11,626 bases of DNA. Source: Gemmatimonadota bacterium (GTDB taxonomy: Bacteria > Gemmatimonadota > Gemmatimonadetes > Gemmatimonadales > GWC2-71-9). The translations under genes were made by a program, and so were the position numbers. The DNA lies in NCBI GenBank assembly GCA_003220855.1, contig QHTP01000230.1, forward strand, positions 1 through 11,626. Direction: 5' to 3'. Below the pieces are notes generated by a model that saw only the letters and a program-made list of their open reading frames with translations, was not told the origin of the DNA and made no database searches. This document shows positions 1 through 5,500 of the stretch, one piece after another; positions within the stretch are counted from its first letter, which is position 1, and the number at the start of each line of letters is the position of its first letter.

Positions 1-1
1 G

Positions 2-148
2 CTCGACGTGATCGAGCGCGCCTATATCACCTGGGTGCTCCAGAGCGAAGGCGGCAACAAGACCCGCGCCGCCGAGGTGCTCGGCATCGATCCCTCCACC
101 CTGTATCGCAAGCTGAGCCGGTACGAGGGTGGTGATGCCACGGGCTGA
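2..148 (+). CDS. C-terminal end of an NtrC-family response regulator (partial)
   Basis: Only the last 48 codons are present; the frame is open at the left edge and stops at TGA 146-148. The peptide is a Fis-type helix-turn-helix: the segment NKTRAAEVLGIDPSTLYRKL carries the usual N-K-T-R-A-A first helix and a recognition helix ending in TLYRKL. This domain normally closes sigma-54-dependent activators, where it binds upstream enhancer sites as a dimer. The receiver and AAA+ parts would lie outside the window, so membership of the NtrC family is inferred from the tail alone; a stand-alone Fis-like protein is less likely but possible. The stop overlaps the start of the methyltransferase, so the two are probably co-transcribed. 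It is distinct from the complete NtrC-type regulator at 7171-8523, so the locus has at least two regulators of this fold. Confidence 0.8.
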   Translation, partial: LDVIERAYITWVLQSEGGNKTRAAEVLGIDPSTLYRKLSRYEGGDATG

Positions 149-848
149 GCCGGGGGACCTGGTCGGCGCCGCGACACTGGAGCGCATGGCCGCGGCTCCC
201 CGCTACAACCGGTGGATGTACGAGCGCCTTCGCCCCTGGGTGGGGCGCCGGGTGCTCGAGATCGGGGCCGGGATCGGCAACATGTCGGCGTTCCTGATCG
301 ATCGCGACCGCGTCGTGCTCACCGATACGGAGCCGTACTACCTCGGTCGGTTGCGAGCGCAGTACGCGGACCACCCCCACGTCACCGTCGCCGAGCTGCG
401 CCTGCCCGCCGCCGATGCCCGGCTGGCCGCGGAGCGGCTCGACACCGTCGTGTGCCTCAACGTGCTCGAGCACATCGAAGACGATCGGGCGTCGCTCGTC
501 GCCATGCACGACCTGCTCGCACCCCGCGGCCGGCTGATCCTGCTCGTGCCGTCGCTGCGCGCGCTGTATGGCAGCCTGGACGAGGCCCTGGGCCACTTCC
601 GGCGCTACGTGCCCCGGGAGCTGGCCGCGAAGCTCAGCGAGGCGGGGTTTCGTGTGCGGCACCTCGAGTACTTCAACCTCGCGGGCGTCCCCGGTTGGTG
701 GTTCACGGGGCGCGTACTCCGCCGCCGGTTGATTCCGCGCGGCGCGCTACGCTGGTACGATGCGCTGGTCCCGCTGTTCCGGCTCGAGCGGTTCCTCCCG
801 TGGCGCATCGGACAGTCGCTCATCGCGATCGGAGAGGTGGCCGCCTGA
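135..848 (+). CDS. Class I SAM-dependent methyltransferase
   Basis: The 237-residue protein has the Rossmann methyltransferase fold. Motif I is VLEIGAGIGN at residues 40-49, the acidic residue that would hold the ribose of SAM is in LTDTEP (62-67), and the motif IV region is NVLEHIEDD at 109-117. The following PSLRALYGSLDEALGHFRRY segment is typical of methyltransferases found in glycan gene clusters. ATG 135 is chosen because GAGGG at 125-129 sits five bases upstream; GTG 129 and GTG 132 are in the same frame and could also be used. The gene overlaps the preceding regulator stop and is followed without a gap by a glycosyltransferase. The substrate cannot be read from the sequence; a lipid-linked sugar, a glycan or a quinone-like molecule are all possible. 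There is no signal peptide, so the enzyme is probably cytoplasmic. Confidence 0.85.
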   Translation: MPRAEPGDLVGAATLERMAAAPRYNRWMYERLRPWVGRRVLEIGAGIGNMSAFLIDRDRVVLTDTEPYYLGRLRAQYADHPHVTVAELRLPAADARLAAERLDTVVCLNVLEHIEDDRASLVAMHDLLAPRGRLILLVPSLRALYGSLDEALGHFRRYVPRELAAKLSEAGFRVRHLEYFNLAGVPGWWFTGRVLRRRLIPRGALRWYDALVPLFRLERFLPWRIGQSLIAIGEVAA

Positions 849-1594
849 GCGCACCGCCTCCCCTCGCGTCGCGCGACGACCCGCTGCTCTCGGTCGTCGT
901 GCCGGCGTACAACGAGGCGACGACGATCGAAGCCGCGTTGCGGCAGCTCAAACAGGTCCCCCTGCGGCTCGAGGTGATCGTCGTGGACGACGCGTCGAGC
1001 GACGGCACGGGCGCCATCCTCGACCGGCTGGCCTGCGAGGACGGCCTCCTGCAGCACGTGATCCGTCACGCGACCAATCGCGGCAAGGGCGCCGCGCTCC
1101 GGAGCGGGATCGCCGCCGCCACCGGTCAGGTGATCGTCGCCCAGGACGCCGACCTCGAGTACGATCCGGCCGAGCTGCCCGCCCTACTCCGCCCGATCCG
1201 CGACGGCAAAGCCGACGCCGTCTTCGGCTCGCGCTTCCAGGGAGGCCCGCATCGCGTGCTGTTCTTTTGGCACGCCGTCGGCAACAACTTCCTCACGCTC
1301 GTCTCGAACATGTTCACCAACCTGAACCTCACGGACATGGAGACGTGCTACAAGCTCGTCCGAGCCGACCTCCTCAAGCGCCTGCCGCTCACGGCGGAGC
1401 GCTTCGGGATCGAGGTCGAGCTCACGGCGCGGCTGGCGCAGGCCGGCGCCCGCATCTGGGAGCTGCCCATCACATACAGCGGCCGGACGTACGCCGAGGG
1501 CAAGAAGATCACCTGGCGCGATGGGGTCGCGGCGCTGTTCCACGTCGTGCGCTACAACCTGTTGCCGCCACGCGGCGCTTGGCGGAGCCGCTGA
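845..1594 (+). CDS. Family 2 glycosyltransferase, polyprenyl-phosphate sugar synthase type
   Basis: About 249 residues with a GT-A fold. LSVVVPAYNE (residues 15-24) opens the nucleotide-binding half, VVDDASSDGT (46-55) is the first acidic motif, and QDADLEYDP (100-108) contains the DXD-like metal and UDP/GDP-sugar site. The C-terminal SGRTYAEGKKITWRDG block (212-227) is common in dolichol-phosphate-mannose-synthase-like bacterial enzymes. The likely role is transfer of a sugar from a nucleotide donor to a polyprenyl phosphate at the cytoplasmic membrane face. There is no long C-terminal membrane segment. The start is unusual: GGAGAGG at 831-837 is well placed for CTG 845, which overlaps the methyltransferase stop as CTGA. 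The nearest ordinary start in frame is GTG 800, which has no visible ribosome site, and the next, GTG 899, would cut into the fold. The immediate neighbour downstream is a GT-C enzyme of a family that uses lipid-linked sugars. Confidence 0.87.
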   Translation: MSAPPPLASRDDPLLSVVVPAYNEATTIEAALRQLKQVPLRLEVIVVDDASSDGTGAILDRLACEDGLLQHVIRHATNRGKGAALRSGIAAATGQVIVAQDADLEYDPAELPALLRPIRDGKADAVFGSRFQGGPHRVLFFWHAVGNNFLTLVSNMFTNLNLTDMETCYKLVRADLLKRLPLTAERFGIEVELTARLAQAGARIWELPITYSGRTYAEGKKITWRDGVAALFHVVRYNLLPPRGAWRSR

Positions 1595-3129
1595 CCCCCG
1601 TCAGCCGGGGCTTGGTCGCGCTCGTGTTCGCGACGGCCGTCGGCGTGTATCTGCCTACCGCACGCTACGGGTTCGTCGAGGACGACCGTGCCGTCGTCGC
1701 GGCCAACCCCCGCGCCCACTCCATCCCCCAGGCGTTGCGTGGGTTCGACCAGCCGTACTGGGGTGAGGAGTTCTATCGGCCGTTGACCGTACTGAGCTTC
1801 GCCGTCGACTGGACCGTGAGCGGTGGTCGCGCCGGCTGGCTGCACCTGATGAACGCGGTGTGGCACGGGATCGCGTCGGTGCTGGTGGCTCTGGTCCTCG
1901 CCCGCGCTCTGTCGCCCGCCGCGGCGGTCGCCGGCGGCCTGGTGTTCGCCCTGCACCCGGTGCACACCGAGGCCGTGGCCGGCCTCGTCGGCAGGGCGGA
2001 GCTGCTCGCGGCCGTGGGCATGCTCGGCGCCGTGCTGTGCGCGCGGCGTCGACGGTGGGCGGCGGCGGTGGCGTGCGCGGCCGCGGCCATGCTCAGTAAG
2101 GAGCACGGTGTCATCACAGGTGTCTTGATAGTGCTCGATCGCTGGCTCCAGCGCCCCGATGAGCCGCCGTACCCCCGCTCCCTGTACGTCGCCTTGGGAA
2201 TCGTGACCGCCGTGTTCCTTGCCGCCTGGTACGTGATCGGCCGCCGCGCGACCGGCGACGTGGCGCCGGTGTTCCTGGGTGCCGAGACAGCGCAGCGGCT
2301 GGATATCGCCCTGCCCGGGGTGCTCCGGGCCGCCTGGCTGTTGGCATGGCCGCTGAATCTCTCCGCAGACTACGGTCCGCGGGTGATTCCGGCGTACCGC
2401 GCTTTCTCGCTCGCCGCGCTGGGCGGCGCGGTGATTGTCGTCCTGGTGCTCGCGGGCGGGTGGAGGATCAGGCGAACGGCACCCACGCTGACTTTCGCCG
2501 CGTGGGCCGCGGCGGCCGCGTATCTCCCCACGTCGAATCTGTTGTTTCCCTCAGGGATCGTGCTCGCGGAACGCGCCCTCTACGTCCCGGCGCTGCTGGC
2601 CGCGGCAGCCTTCGGTTGCGCGGTGCAGTGGGCACACGGCCGCTGGACGCCGCAGCGCGTCGGCGTGGTGACTGTGGCCGTTCTCAGCGTGCTCGCCGGC
2701 AGGACACTCACGCGGCTCCCGGTGTGGCGTGACAATCGCACGTTTCTGCTCACGCTCCTGGCGGACCATCCGGAATCGTACTGGGGGCACTGGTCGGCGG
2801 CGGCGGTGCTGGCCGGGATAGGCGACACAGGCGCGGCCCGCCGCGAATACGCGCGGGCCGACTCCTTGTTCGACGGCGATCCGCACCTCGATGCGGCCCG
2901 GGCCCTGTTCCTGGTCGGCCTCTCGGATAGCGCGAGCGCCCGGCCGCTGGTGGACCGCGCACGGCGGCGCCTCCCCTTCGAGCCGGTCGCGCTGCGCGCG
3001 CAGTTCGTGCTCGCGCTGCGTGGTGGCGACCAAGCCCGGGCGGTCGCTCTGGCCGACACGGCGCGAGGACACGTCCCGTGGGAGGCCGCGTGGTACGACG
3101 CGCAGTTCGATGCACGGCCCAGGCGCTGA
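1579..3129 (+). CDS. TMTC-like GT-C membrane glycosyltransferase with C-terminal helical repeats
   Basis: About 516 residues if TTG 1579 is the start; TTG 1612, GTG 1624 or CTG 1591 (a CTGA overlap with the previous stop) are alternatives. The N-terminal half matches the TMTC/DUF1736 pattern in order: an acidic pair in the first external loop (FVEDDRAVV, residues 32-40), then YRPLTVLSFAVDW, ALHPVHTEAVAGLVGRAELL and MLSKEHGVI. Numerous hydrophobic segments follow, then LPVWRDNRTF and a soluble region of about 130 residues with three or so TPR-like helical pairs. Family knowledge: eukaryotic TMTC proteins are O-mannosyltransferases using dolichol-phosphate mannose. Inference: this protein transfers a sugar from a polyprenyl-phosphate donor to protein on the outer face of the inner membrane. 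It overlaps the GT2 gene and is two bases from the next gene, a paralogue. Confidence 0.82.
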   Translation: MAEPLTPVSRGLVALVFATAVGVYLPTARYGFVEDDRAVVAANPRAHSIPQALRGFDQPYWGEEFYRPLTVLSFAVDWTVSGGRAGWLHLMNAVWHGIASVLVALVLARALSPAAAVAGGLVFALHPVHTEAVAGLVGRAELLAAVGMLGAVLCARRRRWAAAVACAAAAMLSKEHGVITGVLIVLDRWLQRPDEPPYPRSLYVALGIVTAVFLAAWYVIGRRATGDVAPVFLGAETAQRLDIALPGVLRAAWLLAWPLNLSADYGPRVIPAYRAFSLAALGGAVIVVLVLAGGWRIRRTAPTLTFAAWAAAAAYLPTSNLLFPSGIVLAERALYVPALLAAAAFGCAVQWAHGRWTPQRVGVVTVAVLSVLAGRTLTRLPVWRDNRTFLLTLLADHPESYWGHWSAAAVLAGIGDTGAARREYARADSLFDGDPHLDAARALFLVGLSDSASARPLVDRARRRLPFEPVALRAQFVLALRGGDQARAVALADTARGHVPWEAAWYDAQFDARPRR

Positions 3130-3130
3130 G

Positions 3131-4276
3131 ATGGGGAATGGAGGCGGCACCGAACGGCTGTACGGCACCGTAGCTGCCTGCGCCGTGCTGGTCTATCTGG
3201 GCGCGCTGTGGAACGGCTTCGCGGTGGACGATGTCCCGATCATCGTACTGAACCCCCTGGTCGCGAACGCGTCGGGCATCTGGCGCGCATTCGCGGCGCC
3301 CTACTGGCCGCCGGATCTGGGGGGCCACATGTACCGGCCTCTGGTGATCGCCGGCTTCGCGCTCGACTGGCTCGTCGGCTCCGCCGCCTGGTTTCACGCG
3401 GTCAACCTGGCGTGGCACGCCGCCACCTCCGTCGCCGTGGCGGCCCTCGCCCGGCGCTGGACGGACTGGACGGGCGCGCTCGTCGCCGGGGTGCTGTTCG
3501 CCGTACATCCCGTGCACGTCGAAGCGGTCGCCAACGTCGTCGGCCGGGCAGAACTGATGGCAGCGCTGTTCACGCTGGTCGCCGTGTATGCCGCCCTGGT
3601 CCATGAACGCGTGGCCTGGAGCGCCGCCGCGCTGGCGCTCGGCCTGCTCTCCAAGGAGAACGCGGCTGTCGCGCCGGCGCTCATCGTGTGGGGTTGGCTG
3701 CTCGGACTTGCGCGTCCGGACCGACGCCGCGCAGCGTGGTTCGTGGCGAGCTGGGTGATCGTCGGCGGAGCATACGCCGCGGTTCGCGCGGCCGTGCGCC
3801 ACCCGTTCGCGCAGTACGAAAGCATCGCGCCGATGTTCGTGGGCGAGTCCAGCCTCACCGTGCGGCTCACCGCCGTGAGCGCCTTCGTCGACGTGCTGCG
3901 CCTCCTCGTCTTCCCCCTCACTCTGCGCGCGGACTATTCACCCGACGAACGAACCGTCGTCACAACGCCGCTCGACTGGCGGTTTGCCGCCGGCCTGCTG
4001 TGCGTGCTGGTCTGGATCGGAGCGCTGGTCGCCGCCTGGAAGCGGGGCCGGAAGCTCGAGGCGTTCGGGCTCGGCTGGACCGCCATCGCGCTGCTGCCGG
4101 TCGCGAACCTGCTGTACCCCGCCGGGTTCTATCTTGCCGAGCGAACCCTGTACCTACCCTCGGCCGGGTTGGTCCTCGCGGTCGGCGCGTGGCCCGGGCG
4201 GCTGCCCCGCGAGCAGCTCCGGCCCATAGCTGCTGTGCTCGTGCTGCTGGGCGGGGTCCGCAGCGCGCTCCGATGA
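3131..4276 (+). CDS. Second TMTC-like GT-C membrane glycosyltransferase, lacking its repeat tail
   Basis: This 381-residue protein is a diverged paralogue of the gene at 1579-3129. It keeps the same ordered landmarks: acidic pair in FAVDDVPIIV (residues 30-39), MYRPLVIAGFALDW, AVHPVHVEAVANVVGRAELM, LLSKENAAV, then RADYSPDE and LPVANLLYPAGFYLAERTLY. It starts at ATG 3131 right after the TGA of its neighbour. The frame ends at TGA 4274-4276 just after a hydrophobic segment (AAVLVLLGGVRSALR), exactly where the neighbour continues into LPVWRDNR and its helical repeats. The missing repeat region seems to lie in the next frame from 4273. The catalytic membrane half looks intact, so the protein may still work; whether the break is a frameshift, a small deletion or a natural split is unclear. 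Confidence 0.78.
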   Translation: MGNGGGTERLYGTVAACAVLVYLGALWNGFAVDDVPIIVLNPLVANASGIWRAFAAPYWPPDLGGHMYRPLVIAGFALDWLVGSAAWFHAVNLAWHAATSVAVAALARRWTDWTGALVAGVLFAVHPVHVEAVANVVGRAELMAALFTLVAVYAALVHERVAWSAAALALGLLSKENAAVAPALIVWGWLLGLARPDRRRAAWFVASWVIVGGAYAAVRAAVRHPFAQYESIAPMFVGESSLTVRLTAVSAFVDVLRLLVFPLTLRADYSPDERTVVTTPLDWRFAAGLLCVLVWIGALVAAWKRGRKLEAFGLGWTAIALLPVANLLYPAGFYLAERTLYLPSAGLVLAVGAWPGRLPREQLRPIAAVLVLLGGVRSALR

Positions 4277-4563
4277 TCGGCCTGTTCCTCGACCGGCACC
4301 AGCCGGCCCTGGCACTCGACGCCGCGCGCGTTGCCGCCCGCCTCCATCAGCGCGACGCGGGGGTGTACATCACCGGATCTGTCGCGGCGTTCGCCGCGGG
4401 CGACCCGCGGGCGGCCGACTCGCTGCTCGCCGGCTTGGAGCGGCTGTGTCATGGGGGGTGTCCGGGATACTATCGCAGCGAGGCCGCCGTGGCTCGCGCC
4501 CACGGCTACCCTGAGGCGGCCGACTCGCTGCTCGCGCGGATGGGCCGCCTGGCCCGGCCCTGA
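4273..4563 (+). CDS. Small protein resembling the detached repeat tail of the TMTC-like gene
   Basis: The 96-residue frame begins at ATG 4273, which overlaps the upstream TGA as ATGA, the usual arrangement for coupled translation. It contains two related helical units, GDPRAADSLLAGLERL and GYPEAADSLLARMGRL, with the spacing and Ala/Leu pattern of degenerate TPR hairpins. In position and style it matches the C-terminal third of the upstream paralogue (about 2760-3129), but the linking VWRDN-type segment is absent. It has no signal peptide or membrane segment; if translated alone it would stay in the cytoplasm, whereas as a TMTC tail it would normally face outward. This argues that it is a severed piece rather than a designed separate protein. 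A sequencing or assembly error of one base at the junction would give the same picture. Confidence 0.55.
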   Translation: MIGLFLDRHQPALALDAARVAARLHQRDAGVYITGSVAAFAAGDPRAADSLLAGLERLCHGGCPGYYRSEAAVARAHGYPEAADSLLARMGRLARP

Positions 4564-4660
4564 TTCAGGCGTCTGGCGATGACCCTTGCGGTCGGCCCGG
4601 CCACTTGCAAAACGCCCGGCCTGCGCGGCGCCTGAGAAGTGGTGACACGAGACATAGCGA

Positions 4661-4695
4661 GCGCGTAAGTATGATGGGACCCTATACCTACGCGC
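4661..4695. promoter_or_regulatory. Imperfect 12-bp inverted repeat upstream of the first pilin promoter
   Basis: Left arm GCGCGTAAGTAT (4661-4672) and right arm ATACCTACGCGC (4684-4695) are reverse complements at 11 of 12 positions, around an 11-base centre. The dyad ends 15 bases before the -24 element at 4711. It could be an operator or an activator site. A terminator for the upstream genes is less likely because no T-run follows. Confidence 0.45.
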
Positions 4696-4709
4696 GTTTC
4701 ACTGGGCCG

Positions 4710-4725
4710 GGGCACGGGCCTTGCC
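4710..4725 (+). promoter_or_regulatory. Sigma-54 promoter of the first pilin gene
   Basis: GGGCACGGGCCTTGCC aligns with the TGGCACG-N4-TTGC consensus. The invariant GG (4711-4712) and GC (4723-4724) are separated by exactly ten bases. Transcription would begin near 4735, giving a leader of about 70 bases before ATG 4805. The same element recurs before the second pilin. Confidence 0.75.
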
Positions 4726-4804
4726 TCCGCCCTTCAAGGGACACTCCCATCTTCAGTCAGTTCAGAGAGATCATACAAGGGCTCCAACGGGGGTAAGCGT
4801 CACA

Positions 4805-5233
4805 ATGAACCGCAAGGGTTTTACGCTCATCGAGCTGCTGATCGTGGTGGTGATCATCGGCATCTTGGCTGCCATCGCGATCCCGAAGTTCGCCAATACG
4901 AAGGGGAAGGCCTACATCGCCTCGATGAAGTCCGACCTTCGTAACCTGGTGACGGCTGAGGAGGCGTTCTTCGCCGACTCCGTCAAGTACAGCACCAACG
5001 TCACCAGCAAGGTCGGTGGCGTCGCCTGTACCCCGGTTGCGGGTCAGGTGAGCTGGTGCCCCACGACCGGCAACAACCTCGTCACCCTCAACGTCCCCGG
5101 CGGTGGTTGGGACGCGACGATGACGAACAACAACCTCACTGGTGGCTCGTTGGTGACGTGCTCCATCTTCGTCAACGAGGGGGCTGACCCGGCTGGTATC
5201 GCGACCTCGGAAGGCGCGCCGGCCTGCAAGTAA
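4805..5233 (+). CDS. pilA: Type IV major pilin, copy 1
   Basis: The 142-residue precursor starts with a short leader, MNRKG, followed by the mature N-terminus FTLIELLIVVVIIGILAAIA. Prepilin peptidase would cut between Gly5 and Phe6; mature Glu5 (precursor Glu10) is present, as needed for subunit docking. The hydrophobic helix forms the fibre core, and the globular part carries four cysteines (75, 85, 119, 141) that could form two disulfides. ATG 4805 follows a weak GGGGG site at 4789-4793. The protein differs from copy 2 only at residues 114 (Gly), 116 (Leu) and 126 (Gly). It has its own sigma-54 promoter and a GC hairpin downstream. The length is typical of short type IVa or pseudopilin-like subunits; major-pilin status is inferred from the promoter and the duplication. 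Confidence 0.92.
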   Translation: MNRKGFTLIELLIVVVIIGILAAIAIPKFANTKGKAYIASMKSDLRNLVTAEEAFFADSVKYSTNVTSKVGGVACTPVAGQVSWCPTTGNNLVTLNVPGGGWDATMTNNNLTGGSLVTCSIFVNEGADPAGIATSEGAPACK

Positions 5234-5256
5234 GCGGCTCCGGTTATACTGGCAAC

Positions 5257-5290
5257 ACGAGCGGCGGGGGGTCTCCCCCCCGCCGCTCGT
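5257..5290 (+). terminator. GC hairpin after pilin copy 1
   Basis: ACGAGCGGCGGGGGG (5257-5271) pairs perfectly over 15 bases with the reverse complement ending at 5290, leaving a loop of about four bases (TCTC-C). The following bases, CACTTAT, are not a T-run, so it may stabilise the pilin mRNA 3' end or terminate inefficiently rather than act as a classical intrinsic terminator. Confidence 0.65.
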
Positions 5291-5329
5291 CACTTATGGG
5301 CGCGGGGGTCCGGCCTTGCAATAATCCAT

Positions 5330-5355
5330 ACGGGCGGCGAAAACCCGTCTTTTGC
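5330..5355 (+). terminator. Weak hairpin followed by a short T-run between the pilins
   Basis: ACGGG (5330-5334) pairs with CCCGT (5344-5348) and is followed by CTTTT (5349-5353). An alternative pairing joins GGC and AAAA at 5335-5342 with TTTTGCC at 5350-5355. Either stem is short, so this is a possible second stop signal before the copy 2 promoter, not a firm one. Confidence 0.25.
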
Positions 5356-5381
5356 CGGGGGTTGGCTCGGGCCATTGGTGG

Positions 5382-5419
5382 GTAACACCCTGTTGCATAA
5401 TGACTTGACAAAGTGTTAC
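5382..5419. promoter_or_regulatory. Inverted 7-bp half-sites upstream of the second pilin promoter
   Basis: GTAACAC (5382-5388) and GTGTTAC (5413-5419) are exact reverse complements with start points 31 bases apart, close to three helical turns. The right site ends five bases before the sigma-54 -24 GG at 5425. A related GGTGACAC lies at 4641-4648 upstream of pilin copy 1. They may be activator or repressor half-sites; the protein is not identified. Confidence 0.4.
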
Positions 5420-5423
5420 AGCC

Positions 5424-5439
5424 CGGCACGGCGCTTGCC
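5424..5439 (+). promoter_or_regulatory. Sigma-54 promoter of the second pilin gene
   Basis: CGGCACGGCGCTTGCC matches TGGCACG-N4-TTGC with GG at 5425-5426 and GC at 5437-5438, ten bases apart. The predicted start is near 5449, giving a leader of about 52 bases. It shares GGCACGGnnCTTGCCT with the copy 1 promoter although the surrounding bases differ. Confidence 0.8.
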
Positions 5440-5500
5440 TTAGATGGGGTCCGGTGGGGAAGGGTTTCCCCGTGTCATTCATCACACTTAGGAGTGGGTC

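Noticed and set aside
2750..3802. Long minus-strand open frame opposite the TMTC-like genes
   Set aside because: It spans the junction of two well-supported plus-strand genes, has no recognisable motifs and is a codon-bias shadow.
4273..4563. Toxin, antitoxin or phage-type small protein
   Set aside because: The two related AADSLLA units and the position after a TMTC-like core are better explained as the detached repeat tail.
4573..4608. Two further sigma-54-like matches before pilin copy 1 (TGGCGATGACCCTTGC and the GGCCCGGCC-ACTTGC element)
   Set aside because: In both the GG and GC pairs are eleven bases apart instead of ten, and the -24 bases fit poorly. The element at 4710 fits exactly.
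5305..5320. Another sigma-54-like match ending in CCTTGCA between the pilins
   Set aside because: Spacing is right but the -24 side (GGGTCCG) lacks the CACG part, and the G-run makes chance matching easy. The site at 5424 is far better.
5404..5432. TTGACA at 5404-5409 as a sigma-70 -35 box for pilin copy 2
   Set aside because: No acceptable -10 element lies 16-18 bases downstream; that position falls in the GC-rich sigma-54 promoter.
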